Counted from the stretch's first letter, positions 18,417 to 26,673 are shown. The stretch is 64,000 nucleotides of DNA from Paenibacillus sp. PCH8 (GCF_002968835.1 NZ_PKQK01000004.1:434001-498000); one strand, 5' to 3'. Translations and numbers: made by a program. The notes: generated by a model not told the origin, from the sequence alone.

Positions 18417-18479
18417 AATGTGCAATTTAATGCAAAGTTATGGACCATTGCCTTGATTCCTGATCGGAATGAAAATGGG

Positions 18480-18821
18480 TTACTCTTGGTATTGGGTGCC
18501 CCATTCACATAGTCCTTCCAGAACGGGTAATAGCGTTTCGGCTTTTGCTGACAGTCTGTACTCGACCTTAGGAGGAACTTGAGGGTATTCTTTTCGTTCC
18601 ACCATGCCATCCGCTTCCAATTCCTTCAGCTGGGAACTTAACGTTCTATACGTGATTGCACCAATTTGTCTTTTCAATTCATTGAAGCGGACGGGCTGGT
18701 TTTCGGCAAGAAGATATATAATCACCATTTTCCATTTGCCACCAATAACGGACAACGTATATCCAAAAGGCGTATCTTGAATATTCTTAACTTTACCTTG
18801 ATATTCAGCCATACTCATCAT
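18480..18821 (-). CDS. HxlR-family winged-helix regulator
   Basis: A 113-residue HxlR/DUF24 regulator: VIGGKWKMVIIYLL, RFNELKRQIGAITYRTLSSQ (recognition helix region), VPPKVEYRLSAKA (wing) and the terminal EWG. No Cys suited to redox sensing is obvious. AAGGA lies 8 bases upstream. It is divergent from the MFS remnant at 19049, so it may once have controlled that transporter. A dyad ACTATCC-N4-GGGTAGT at 18826-18843 overlaps its translation start region and could be its operator. Confidence 0.9.
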   Translation of the reverse strand: MMSMAEYQGKVKNIQDTPFGYTLSVIGGKWKMVIIYLLAENQPVRFNELKRQIGAITYRTLSSQLKELEADGMVERKEYPQVPPKVEYRLSAKAETLLPVLEGLCEWGTQYQE

Positions 18822-18825
18822 TTAC

Positions 18826-18843
18826 ACTATCCTTCCGGGTAGT
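18826..18843. promoter_or_regulatory. Candidate HxlR operator dyad
   Basis: ACTATCC and GGGTAGT form an imperfect inverted repeat with a 4-nt centre between the HxlR gene and the divergent MFS remnant. Confidence 0.35.
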
Positions 18844-19048
18844 ACCTATCATTAAAGACCATACTATTTATTTGTTTGGGCTCAGTTTATACTAACCTTA
18901 CTTTGATGTAAAGGAGAGCGTCTAATATATCAAGATACTGATATATTAGATCATAATACAGGAAGATCACGGTTGAAAATATCAATATCATTATATAGAT
19001 CGTTGCATGAAAAATAGAAATTAAACAATATAAGGAGAATACACCCAG

Positions 19049-19253
19049 ATGGTCACGTTATTGCTAATTATTATCTATCTCGCATTTATCGGACTTGGAT
19101 TGCCGGATGCCTTACTTGGCAGTGCTTGGTCCATTATGAAACACGATATCCATGGTACCGCTGATTCTTCTTGTTCTGTTCGTTGTGATGTTTGTGGCTA
19201 CAGAGCTGGTTAATAGAAGGAGCATGGATACAGGTCTTACAAGTCTAGTCTAG
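19049..19253 (+). pseudogene. MFS transporter remnant with large internal deletion
   Basis: AAGGAG and ATG 19049 open a frame encoding a typical MFS first helix (LLLIIIYLAFIGLGLPDALL, then GSAWSIMKHDIHG). At about 19157 the frame changes and encodes what looks like the last helix and tail of an MFS protein (LILLVLFVVMFVATELVN) ending at TAG 19251. About 330 residues of a normal transporter are absent between the two ends. This is a start-plus-end remnant, consistent with one internal deletion. It is divergent from an HxlR regulator, a common arrangement for efflux genes. Confidence 0.7.
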
Positions 19254-19290
19254 CCTTAACTAATCATAGATATGGCTCTGCAACTACACA

Positions 19291-19328
19291 ACAAAAGGAA
19301 CAACCATCGCTGGTTGTTCCTTTTGTCA
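19291..19328. terminator. Bidirectional terminator between MFS remnant and uppP
   Basis: ACAAAAGGAACAACCA (19291-19306) and its complement (19311-19326) form a perfect 16-bp stem with a 4-nt loop. Confidence 0.9.
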
Positions 19329-19338
19329 TACGAATTAT

Positions 19339-20151
19339 TTATAAAAAGATCAGTAACAACGTACCTGCGGCAAAACAGTAATACGAAAAGTATTTCAGAT
19401 TGCCTTTAGCCATAATGCCCATGAACCATCTCATCGAGAAGTAGGTGACGAAAAGGGTAGTGATGAATGCGATCAGATAAGGAATCGCGAGTTGAGCACG
19501 GTTTGGATCATGCGCGATATCGGATGCGCCCATAATAAGTCCACCAATGCTTATGGGAATATATAGCATAAAGGAGAACTTCAAAGCCGTTTCCTGTTTC
19601 ATGCCGACAGCTATTGAGGCAATAACAGTTGCCCCTGAACGGCTTATACCTGGAATAAGAGCTACCGCTTGAGCTAAACCAACCAGCATTGCATCTTTGG
19701 CAGACAGGTCTCCATCTTGCTTGCGGCCCCTAAGATTACGAATAAGCCATAAGGCAACCCCGGTGATCAATAATGCGATCGAAACGGTGTAAACAGACGA
19801 GAAAATCTCCTCAATCCGATCCTTGAAGAGGACCGCCACGACAGCAGCGGGAATCGTACCAATTATTATGTACAAGCAAAACATAAAGTCTGCTTTATAT
19901 TCTTCTTTACGAGTACGAAGGTAATGTAGTGCACCAACAATCAATTTTTTGATATCTTCCCGGAAAATAAAAACAATCGCGATCAGGGATGCCGTGTTCG
20001 TTAGAATCTCAAATGACAATCCATTCTGCTTGATGCCCATCAGCCTCTGAGCGATAATCAGATGTCCACTTGAGGAGACGGGAATGGGCTCCGTCGCACC
20101 TTGAACAATACCTAGAAACAAATATTTTAACCACAATATAATCTCTTCCAT
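19339..20151 (-). CDS. uppP: Undecaprenyl-diphosphatase (UppP/BacA)
   Basis: A membrane phosphatase that recycles undecaprenyl pyrophosphate to the monophosphate carrier for cell-wall synthesis; extra copies can give bacitracin tolerance. The 270-residue length is normal. Signature motifs are [14 protein letters not shown] (E21 with S27 and H30) and PGISRSG, with seven or eight membrane helices. The ATG at 20151 has AAGGAGG five bases upstream; the longer frame to 20175 does not. Monocistronic. Confidence 0.95.
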   Translation of the reverse strand: MEEIILWLKYLFLGIVQGATEPIPVSSSGHLIIAQRLMGIKQNGLSFEILTNTASLIAIVFIFREDIKKLIVGALHYLRTRKEEYKADFMFCLYIIIGTIPAAVVAVLFKDRIEEIFSSVYTVSIALLITGVALWLIRNLRGRKQDGDLSAKDAMLVGLAQAVALIPGISRSGATVIASIAVGMKQETALKFSFMLYIPISIGGLIMGASDIAHDPNRAQLAIPYLIAFITTLFVTYFSMRWFMGIMAKGNLKYFSYYCFAAGTLLLIFL

Positions 20152-20344
20152 GTTGTCCTCCTTGAATCGTTTCATTGGCTTTCCAATGAATTCTCTTTGT
20201 ATGAAGTGTTTGGTCTACTCTATTGATGATAGCTGTTTAAGTTGGTGACTTGCAAGTTAGAATTCATAGACAGGGTCACAGGAGATCACCGTGAAGCCTT
20301 ATACGACAGTTAAAAATGGATTATAAACATTATGAAAAACGTTC

Positions 20345-20391
20345 TTGTCAAATTCATTCTGGCATGATATCGTTGATAACGATTATCAATA
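20345..20391 (+). promoter_or_regulatory. Promoter region with Fur box
   Basis: TGATAACGATTATCA (20374-20388) matches the 7-1-7 Fur box TGATAATNATTATCA at 14 of 15 positions and lies about 25 bases upstream of the siderophore-binding lipoprotein gene. TTGTCA at 20345-20350 with TATCGT 17 bp downstream may be the promoter it covers. Confidence 0.75.
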
Positions 20392-20413
20392 TCAATGAAG
20401 GGGTGAGTTGATT

Positions 20414-21442
20414 TTGCGTAAACAGAGAAGTTCGATATGCGTATGGATGGCACTCGTTGTGCTGCTTATATTAAGTGCATGTGGCCAATCTGCATCAACA
20501 AATAGTACAACCGGGAGCAACACTGACGCAGCAGCGGAGACAGAAACCAAAGCCGTTTCGAATTCAGCTTCTACAGTGGATACGGCCGCAAATGCCGAAG
20601 AGGAATTTGTTACATATCACTCTGATGGGGGTGAGGTAAAGGTACCCAAAAATCCTAAGCGTATCGTTGATTTGACGTCATTCTCGACAGGATACTTTGT
20701 TGCCCTGGAAGCACCTGTAGTCGGCGCTTTATCCGGAGCGATCAACAACAAGTATATCAAGGATCAACTTGCGGCAGCAGGCACCAGTGATCTGGGTGAA
20801 GCACCTACCCCAGAGAAGCTGATCAGCTTAAAACCCGACCTCTTTATCGTGTACACGGGCACAGAGGGGATCGATAAGCTGGAGCAGATTGCACCTGTCG
20901 TACAAATTACATTTGGCAAGCGCGATTTCAAGGATCTGATGCTTGAAATGGGTAAGCTCACCAATAGAGAAGACGCAGCTAAAGCCTGGAATGCTAAATG
21001 GGAAGCGAAGATCAACGAACTGAAGCCTAAGGTTCTGGAAGCTGTAGGCGATCGCACGGTTTCCATCTTGAATCCGTATGCCAAAGGATTATTTGTATTT
21101 GGTCATAACTACGGTCGAGGCGGTGAGATTATTTACGGTGAGTTTGGTCTCAAGGCACCAGCTAAGGCCCAAGCTGAAGCCATTGACAGCGGAACTGGAT
21201 GGGCTTCCATCTCCATGGAATTATTACCGGAGTATGCGGGTGATATCATCTTCACCAGCCCGTGGTCGGGAGATACAACCGATCCCAAGATCGTATATGA
21301 TAATACGTTATGGAAGAACTTGCCTGCAGTGAAGGCAAATCATGTGTTCCAGCTTGATTCAACGTCAGACACGTATAATGATCCCGTATCACTCGAAGGA
21401 CAACTGAAGTTTATTTCGGACAGCCTGCTTTCGGCGAAGTAA
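20414..21442 (+). CDS. Iron-siderophore ABC transporter substrate-binding lipoprotein
   Basis: About 342 residues with a lipoprotein signal (VVLLILSAC) followed by a Ser/Thr/Ala-rich linker and a two-lobed FecB/FhuD-type binding domain (PKRIVDLTSFSTGYFVALEA; APTPEKLISLKPDLFIVYT; a lobe-connecting helix near 190-210; WASISMELLPEYAGDIIF). The start is probably TTG 20414, six bases after GGGGTGA; an in-frame TTG at 20408 is the alternative. A Fur box upstream points to iron-starvation induction. No permease or ATPase gene is adjacent, so it must work with a transporter encoded elsewhere. Confidence 0.88.
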   Translation: MRKQRSSICVWMALVVLLILSACGQSASTNSTTGSNTDAAAETETKAVSNSASTVDTAANAEEEFVTYHSDGGEVKVPKNPKRIVDLTSFSTGYFVALEAPVVGALSGAINNKYIKDQLAAAGTSDLGEAPTPEKLISLKPDLFIVYTGTEGIDKLEQIAPVVQITFGKRDFKDLMLEMGKLTNREDAAKAWNAKWEAKINELKPKVLEAVGDRTVSILNPYAKGLFVFGHNYGRGGEIIYGEFGLKAPAKAQAEAIDSGTGWASISMELLPEYAGDIIFTSPWSGDTTDPKIVYDNTLWKNLPAVKANHVFQLDSTSDTYNDPVSLEGQLKFISDSLLSAK

Positions 21443-21469
21443 GGTTGAACCATACACATAGTAATACTG

Positions 21470-21515
21470 GAGCATTTCCGAAACGTCGCTACAAGACGGG
21501 GAAATGCTCTTCTTA
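21470..21515 (+). terminator. Terminator of the siderophore-binding protein gene
   Basis: GAGCATTTCC (21470-21479) and GGAAATGCTC (21500-21509) pair, with an inner CGTC/GACG stem, followed by TTCTTAT. Confidence 0.75.
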
Positions 21516-21628
21516 TGAGCGTAGAATTTCATATACGTCGATCTTGGTTGGATTTTGACCAATGTAATTAAGCTTGATACAATAGGATAACTGCTGATGA
21601 ACATTAAATATCAAGTGGGGTGATCTAG

Positions 21629-22054
21629 ATGCAGCAAAAAAGGGAACGTTTGAATGTATGGTTGTCTTTGTCTAACATTCATACCCAACTGAACGAGAAG
21701 ATTGAACAAGCTTTGCTTCAAGAATATGACTTATCTTTGAAGGAATTTTATGTTTTAAACTTTATATTTAATGCGGAGGGTAAGGAATTGCGCCTGCAGC
21801 AACTTCAAGAACTGGTGGGGTTGAGCCAAAGTGCTACTTCCAGACTCGTCGTAAGGATGGAAGCCAAAGACTGTGGGGCTCTGGAAAGACACGCATGTGA
21901 AGATGATCGGCGTGGCATTTACACTCGAATTACGGAGCTTGGGGAGAATAAATACAAGAAAGCACTTCAAACGTTTAATCAGGTCTTGCAAACTGAATTG
22001 GAACAGGATGGATTTGAGACTCGATTAGAGAATCTTACTAAAGAATTGTTCTAG
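21629..22054 (+). CDS. MarR-family transcriptional regulator
   Basis: A 141-residue winged-helix regulator: LSLKEFYVLNFIFNAEGKELRLQQLQ leads into the DNA-recognition helix LSQSATSRLVVRMEAK and the wing DDRRGIYTRIT. Cys residues in the DCGALERHACED segment at the wing base could allow thiol-based sensing; this is an inference. GGGGTGAT lies upstream. It is followed by a rhodanese-like gene and namA, both preceded by the same palindrome (22132-22148 and 22630-22647), the probable MarR operators. Confidence 0.88.
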   Translation: MQQKRERLNVWLSLSNIHTQLNEKIEQALLQEYDLSLKEFYVLNFIFNAEGKELRLQQLQELVGLSQSATSRLVVRMEAKDCGALERHACEDDRRGIYTRITELGENKYKKALQTFNQVLQTELEQDGFETRLENLTKELF

Positions 22055-22101
22055 GGCTGGGGGAATATAGGGTAATGTACTCATTTACCCTATAAGAAGA
22101 C

Positions 22102-22148
22102 TTGACACTCAATAATATATCCGTTAAATTAAATGCATGCGCATGCTT
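22102..22148 (+). promoter_or_regulatory. Sigma-A promoter with palindromic operator
   Basis: TTGACA (22102-22107) and TAAATT (22125-22130) have 17-bp spacing. Immediately downstream AATGCATGCGCATGCTT (22132-22148) is a palindrome matching the copy before namA under consensus AATGCWTGCGCAWGCATT. Binding there would block transcription start. Confidence 0.65.
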
Positions 22149-22190
22149 ATATTGTGGATGCGGTGATTCCTTTATAAGGAGGGGATTCTA

Positions 22191-22310
22191 ATGAATTACG
22201 ATATCAAAAGAGTTAAGAGAGGGATTTACAATGATTATGTTGATGCTTTTGACATTCATATTAGGTATCTTCATCGTTGTACGTCAATTTTGCCCATTAC
22301 GCAATCTTGA
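22191..22310 (+). CDS. Possible 39-residue leader ORF overlapping the rhodanese-like gene
   Basis: ATG 22191 has a near-perfect AAGGAGGGG 6 bases upstream, better than the site of the next gene. It encodes MNYDIKRVKRGIYNDYVDAF and 19 more residues, ending at 22308-22310 inside the rhodanese-like frame, which starts at 22231 in another frame. It may be a short coupled leader or the original start of a gene whose frame has shifted. No homology recognised. Confidence 0.35.
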   Translation: MNYDIKRVKRGIYNDYVDAFDIHIRYLHRCTSILPITQS

Positions 22311-22575
22311 ATATATTGATTATCAAGTATTTCTCAGACAAGAGAGTGATTTTCGGCAGTATAAAGTGATCGATATTCGAGATGCGACGGATTATTGGGC
22401 TAATCCTACCCCGGATACGATTAACATCTCACTGGGACGTCTCGCTTTCACATGGGAAAAATACCTTCTTCGAGAAGATAACGTCATTATAATGTCTCCT
22501 GGTATGCTTCAATCCAAAAAGGCTGTCCGTATTTTGCGAAAGCATGGATTTGAATGTCTTTATGTGATGAAGTAA
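22231..22575 (+). CDS. Membrane-anchored rhodanese-like protein lacking the catalytic Cys
   Basis: A 114-residue protein with one N-terminal helix (LMLLTFILGIFIVVRQF) and a rhodanese fold (YKVIDIRDATDYWANPTPDTI ... ISLGRL ... VIIMSPGMLQSKKAVRILRK). The active-site loop, normally C-R-S-G-x-R-S, reads S-P-G-M-L-Q-S, so the sulfur-carrying Cys and its Arg are gone. It cannot act as a classical sulfurtransferase and may be a binding or regulatory domain. It lies between a MarR gene and namA, behind an operator-like palindrome. Confidence 0.7.
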   Translation: MIMLMLLTFILGIFIVVRQFCPLRNLEYIDYQVFLRQESDFRQYKVIDIRDATDYWANPTPDTINISLGRLAFTWEKYLLREDNVIIMSPGMLQSKKAVRILRKHGFECLYVMK

Positions 22576-22629
22576 TAGATTCATGTGATTGCTTAATCAT
22601 ACGGAATTAATAATCGTAGGTACTATTTT

Positions 22630-22647
22630 AATGCTTGCGCATGCATT
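22630..22647 (+). promoter_or_regulatory. Second copy of the AATGC palindrome upstream of namA
   Basis: AATGCTTGCGCATGCATT is a near-perfect 18-bp palindrome and matches the reverse complement of the copy at 22132-22148. It lies 39 bases before the namA start. TACTAT at 22621-22626 may be the -10 box just upstream. Confidence 0.65.
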
Positions 22648-22685
22648 TTATTAACTTGATTTATGAAAAGGGGAGTTTTATTTTG

Positions 22686-23708
22686 ATGACAGATTTGTTT
22701 AGTCCATATTCTTTTAAAAACCTAGAGCTTAAAAACCGTGTTGTAATGGCTCCGATGTGTCAATATTCAGTTGAGCAAAAAGATGGTATAGCAACAGATT
22801 GGCATTATATGCACTACGTTAGTCGTGCCGTGGGAGGTACGGGGTTCATTATCATTGAAATGACAGATGTGGAACCGGATGGCCGAATTTCAGATTATGA
22901 TCTTGGATTATGGTCAGATGAACAGATCCCAGCCCTGAAGCGGATCGTAGATGCGTGTCACAGTTATGGTGCCAAGGTCGGCATTCAGATTGCTCATGCG
23001 GGACGTAAAGCAGAAGATGCCGAGGTTCCAGTAGCTCCGTCAGCGATCGCCTTTGATGAGAATTCCAAGCAACCTCGAGCGCTTACAACGGACGAAGTTA
23101 AAGGAATGGTTGAGAAATTCCGTAGTGCAGTAGCTCGTGCAGTAAAAGCTGGATTTGATGCGATTGAGCTTCATGGTGCACATGGTTACCTGATCCATCA
23201 GTTCCATTCTCCACTAACGAACAAGCGCGAAGACGAATATGGTCAAGAGTTAACTTTGTTTGGCCGGGAGATCATTCAGGCTGCGAAGGCAGAAATGCCC
23301 AAAGACATGCCCTTAATCATGCGTATTTCAGCAAAAGAATACGTCGAAGGTGGCTATGGAATTGACGAAAGTTCCGAGTTTGCCAAGGCATATCAAGAGG
23401 CGGGCGTAGACCTGTTCGATATCTCATCTGGTGGCGAGGGACCTATAGCTGCATGGGGCAGACCAGGAACTCACGCGGCTTATCAAGTACCTCTCGCTAA
23501 AGCAATCAAAGAAGCTCTTGGTGTGCCCGTGATTGCTGTTGGAAGATTGGACGATCCGAACTTGGCGAATGCAGTCATCGGAAATGAAGAAGCTGATCTC
23601 GTTGCAATCGGAAGAGGGCTGTTAAGAAATCCTTACTGGGCATTGGAAGCTGCGTCTGCTTTGCGCAAGATAACGGACGTTCCAAAACAATATACGACTG
23701 GTTTTTAA
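22686..23708 (+). CDS. namA: NADPH dehydrogenase, old yellow enzyme family (NamA/YqjM-like)
   Basis: A 340-residue FMN-dependent TIM-barrel ene-reductase that reduces activated C=C bonds, quinones and nitro compounds with NADPH. It belongs to the YqjM class: APMCQYS with the flavin-tuning Cys25 and Tyr27, the HGAHGYL substrate-binding His pair, QFxSPLTNKREDEYG, and AVGRLDDPN/AIGRGLLRNP phosphate-binding loops. The ATG at 22686 follows AAGGGGAG by 10 bases. It shares its operator with the upstream MarR/rhodanese unit. YqjM-class enzymes are typically induced by electrophiles, which suits the neighbouring genes. Confidence 0.93.
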   Translation: MTDLFSPYSFKNLELKNRVVMAPMCQYSVEQKDGIATDWHYMHYVSRAVGGTGFIIIEMTDVEPDGRISDYDLGLWSDEQIPALKRIVDACHSYGAKVGIQIAHAGRKAEDAEVPVAPSAIAFDENSKQPRALTTDEVKGMVEKFRSAVARAVKAGFDAIELHGAHGYLIHQFHSPLTNKREDEYGQELTLFGREIIQAAKAEMPKDMPLIMRISAKEYVEGGYGIDESSEFAKAYQEAGVDLFDISSGGEGPIAAWGRPGTHAAYQVPLAKAIKEALGVPVIAVGRLDDPNLANAVIGNEEADLVAIGRGLLRNPYWALEAASALRKITDVPKQYTTGF

Positions 23709-23731
23709 TGATCATTAAATATATGGATAAG

Positions 23732-23772
23732 AAAGGACTCCGACTGACCAAACAGAAGGAGTCCTTTTTTGG
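23732..23772 (+). terminator. Terminator of namA
   Basis: AAAGGACTCC (23732-23741) and GGAGTCCTTT (23758-23767) pair and run into TTTTTT. Confidence 0.9.
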
Positions 23773-23815
23773 TTAAACCAAGCGAAGTGAAGGAACGATA
23801 TTAGTGAGTAACCAG

Positions 23816-24739
23816 TCAGGAGTTGGGAGCCGTTTCATCAGTTTTACCTCTCAGACGTTTAATATCTTCCCGGGGCGGAAAACCGAACATGCGGGAATAT
23901 TCACGACTGAACTGAGAAGGACTTTCATAACCCACTCGAAACGCAACATCTGCCGCATCTGTTGACTCGGATAACAATAACCGACGGGCTTCCTGCAGCC
24001 GCAGTTGTTTTTGGAACTGAATCGGACTCATCGCAGTCACTTCTTTGAAATGTCTATGCAGGGAGGCAGTACTCATATGTGCTAGTTCTGCAAGTTTCTC
24101 AATCCGAAAATTCTGTTCTATGTGATTCATAATATGGTCAATGACGTTCCGAATTCGATATGTGTGGCTTCCCTCAATTGTGATTTGCTCCAGTGTATTT
24201 CCGTGTGGTCCCTTCAGTATTTTATAGAGAATTTCCTTCTTAAACAGGGGACTGAGTATCGGAATATCTTCCGTATTTTGCTTCAGTAAACGGACTAATC
24301 TAACCACCGCATCCAGCAGAGATGACTCGGTCTGGCTCACATACATTGCTCGTCTCACATTTTTCTGGGGTCTTGCTGGAAAATGGGAATGATTCAATAC
24401 CTCTAGAATTTCATTGGATGAGAATTCAAGTTTTAGCGCCAGATAGGGAGCTTCAGAAGAAGCCTGGATGACTTGTCCACTAACGGGCAAGTCAACGGTA
24501 GCCACAATATAACTCCCTGGGCCATATCGGAAACGATCCTGTGCCAGCAGAATTTCCTTTTCACCTTGAACGATTATACAAAAGGAAGGCTCATTAACTC
24601 TGTATATGGGTTCTGTCACAACAGATTCACGGATTAAAAATAACGAAGGAATAGCTGTTGGATGGACACCATCCTCGTCAGAGTGGTGCTCAATAAGTTG
24701 GGCCAATTCAAGCTGTTGTTCAACGATTTGATCAGACAT
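23816..24739 (-). CDS. AraC-family transcriptional regulator
   Basis: About 307 residues: an N-terminal cupin-type AraC_N domain (SLFLIRESVVTEPIYRVNEP, GPGSYIVATVDLPVSGQV) and a C-terminal double helix-turn-helix (MSTASLHRHFKEVTAMSPIQ ... VAFRVGYESPSQFSREYSRM ... GFPP). The ATG at 24739 has AAAGGAG eight bases upstream; the frame extends to 24853 without support. Regulators of this type often control adjacent aldehyde or alcohol oxidoreductases. It is divergent from a TetR gene and converges on namA. Confidence 0.9.
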   Translation of the reverse strand: MSDQIVEQQLELAQLIEHHSDEDGVHPTAIPSLFLIRESVVTEPIYRVNEPSFCIIVQGEKEILLAQDRFRYGPGSYIVATVDLPVSGQVIQASSEAPYLALKLEFSSNEILEVLNHSHFPARPQKNVRRAMYVSQTESSLLDAVVRLVRLLKQNTEDIPILSPLFKKEILYKILKGPHGNTLEQITIEGSHTYRIRNVIDHIMNHIEQNFRIEKLAELAHMSTASLHRHFKEVTAMSPIQFQKQLRLQEARRLLLSESTDAADVAFRVGYESPSQFSREYSRMFGFPPREDIKRLRGKTDETAPNS

Positions 24740-24869
24740 GCGTAGTTCTCCTTTTTTTACATCATCATAATGATATTCTATCCGATATGGACTCCATTCG
24801 TAAAAAAATAACAGGATTAGGCAATCATCTGATGTGAATAGGATAGGAGACAAGTCAGTGCGTATATTA

Positions 24870-24884
24870 TTTACTGATCGTTCC
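24870..24884 (+). promoter_or_regulatory. Candidate TetR operator upstream of the tetR gene
   Basis: TTTACTGATCGTTCC matches TTTACCGATCGTTCT at 28497-28511 at 13 of 15 positions. It sits 35 bases before the tetR start, consistent with autorepression. Confidence 0.5.
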
Positions 24885-24918
24885 CGTTGTGATACATTAA
24901 TCTGGGGAGGGAATGGAC

Positions 24919-25497
24919 ATGGCTAGAAGCAAAGAGTTTGAAGTGAATGAAGTGTTGGATAAAGCAATGAAGATCTTCTGGGAACAGGGTTATGAGAAAA
25001 CATCGATGAGTGATCTGGTTGAACATATGGGAATTCATCGCAGAAGTATATATGATACATTTGATGACAAACATTCGCTGTTTCTGCAAGCAGTGGATCG
25101 TTACATTGGGAAAATCAACGCGACACTGCTCGCAGAAGTCAAAGCGTCCAAGACAGCGGTAGAAGCTGTGCATAAAATTTTTGGTTTTATGATTAGCGAA
25201 TCAGAGGATGTGCCATCGGGTTGTTTAATCGTAAATGCAGCGGTAGAACTGGCCCCACGGGATACGGATGTGGACACCAAATCTATTGAACTATTCACAT
25301 CGGCAGAGCAGATGTTTGAGCAGATTATTTTGTGGGGACAACGAGATGGAGAGTTTTCCTCTGATCGCGATGCCAAAGAAATGGCAGAATACCTTCATAA
25401 TATATCTGTTGGTATAAGAGCCATGGCAAGAACCTCGATAGACAAAGAGAAATTAAACCGGATTGTTAATGTATCAATGAAACTTTTGGAACATTGA
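24919..25497 (+). CDS. TetR/AcrR-family transcriptional repressor
   Basis: About 192 residues: an N-terminal TetR DNA-binding domain (AMKIFWEQGYEKTSMSDLVEHMGIHRRSIYDTFDDKHSLF) followed by an all-helical ligand domain with the GCLIVNAAVELAP stretch seen in the YxaF/LmrA-AcrR-like group. The ATG at 24919 is 8 bases after GGGAGG; the ATG at 24913 is too close. Sites matching GAACGATCGTTC occur before it and before the SDR/MDR genes at 28.6-30.5 kb, which are probable targets. Confidence 0.9.
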   Translation: MARSKEFEVNEVLDKAMKIFWEQGYEKTSMSDLVEHMGIHRRSIYDTFDDKHSLFLQAVDRYIGKINATLLAEVKASKTAVEAVHKIFGFMISESEDVPSGCLIVNAAVELAPRDTDVDTKSIELFTSAEQMFEQIILWGQRDGEFSSDRDAKEMAEYLHNISVGIRAMARTSIDKEKLNRIVNVSMKLLEH

Positions 25498-25551
25498 TGC
25501 ATTATTTTTTTGACGTAATAGAATGATCATTCCCATTGTGTGAACCACATA

Positions 25552-26493
25552 CTAGGTTATCGTTTTGTTCATATTATTTCTTAATCCTATGCATACAGCA
25601 CCCAATACTAAAGATATCATTCCTGCGATTACCATATATGGCGTGCCCATCGTCAATATTAACAATCCAGCAAGGCTGGCACCCAGTGTGGTTCCCAGAT
25701 TCGCTGAGGTTAAGAATAAACCATTCGTGAAGTCGGAAGCTTCAGGGGCAGAAGTCATCATCCAATATTGATTAATATTCGCGCCAAGACCACCAAATAT
25801 CCCCCATACGAAGGTGATAATAATCATTGGAATGGTAAACTGCCCGAACCAAAATAAGAAGATGTAGACTATACCTAGCGCAAAAGGAAAAATAACTACA
25901 GATTTAATGGCATGATTCGTAAGTAATCTCCCAGCCACAATATTCCCAATAATATTCGCACCCCCATAGATGAGTAACATCATGCTAATCATATTCAAGG
26001 ATACATTCGTGACGGAAGTTAGATACTCAGCAAGAAAACTGACGATGGGTACACCGATAACCATCCCGGCAGATACACCAATCATAACGTTGGAAACAGC
26101 TCTTGGCGCTTCTTCACGGCTAACGGTACTTGCTGCTATGGTGAACGCTAATGAACAATATATGGGATGAAAGAAAGCCGGGATGACACGAGTAATGAGG
26201 GCAAGCGTAAAGTTGGACGTATAGATGGAGACCATATTACTTATGATGAACACGCCAAGTACAAGCAACATGGCCTTTTTTCGATCGACACCAGAGAACA
26301 ATAGCGGCATGGTTGGACCAGCAATAGCGACACAAAGGGCAAAAAGACTTACAAGCAATCCCGCTTTGGACACACTAACATCAAAATGATCGGCAAGCGC
26401 AGGCAAAATCCCAATCACACCCATCTCGGTGTTGATAATGCCAAAGACACCCGTGGCGAGTATGAAAATTAGTAAATGGTTACGTCTAGTCAT
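25552..26493 (-). CDS. MFS efflux transporter (AraJ-like) with apparent in-frame internal deletion
   Basis: From ATG 26493 (CAGGAG 6 bases upstream) the frame encodes 313 residues against about 390-400 for this family. The first five helices are normal (TEMGVIGILPALADHF; PTMPLLFSGVDRKKAM; MIGVSAGMVIGVPIVSF). The text then jumps to LAEYLTSVTNVS, a segment that usually lies about 75-80 residues later, and continues through GGANIIGNIVAGRLL to the end. Helices 6 and 7 are therefore missing while the reading frame is kept. A functional 10-helix protein is unlikely. Substrate unknown. Confidence 0.75.
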   Translation of the reverse strand: MTRRNHLLIFILATGVFGIINTEMGVIGILPALADHFDVSVSKAGLLVSLFALCVAIAGPTMPLLFSGVDRKKAMLLVLGVFIISNMVSIYTSNFTLALITRVIPAFFHPIYCSLAFTIAASTVSREEAPRAVSNVMIGVSAGMVIGVPIVSFLAEYLTSVTNVSLNMISMMLLIYGGANIIGNIVAGRLLTNHAIKSVVIFPFALGIVYIFLFWFGQFTIPMIIITFVWGIFGGLGANINQYWMMTSAPEASDFTNGLFLTSANLGTTLGASLAGLLILTMGTPYMVIAGMISLVLGAVCIGLRNNMNKTIT

Positions 26494-26637
26494 TATTTTC
26501 TCCTGTTCCTTAATCATTATTATCTTGGAGAAAGTATAAAGGCTATAGTCGACTCTAGGACAAGAGGGAAAGTTGCTAAACGGATTGCAGGTCGAGGGAA
26601 AACGAATGTAGTCGTGAATTTGCACCAAAAAAAGCGA

Positions 26638-26673
26638 AAAAGCTAGAAATCCATTAGAGGACTTCTAGCTTTT
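26638..26673 (-). terminator. Terminator downstream of the merR gene
   Basis: AAAAGCTAGAA (26638-26648) and TTCTAGCTTTT (26663-26673) form an 11-bp stem; on the minus strand the following T/A-rich stretch suits termination of the merR transcript. Confidence 0.8.
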
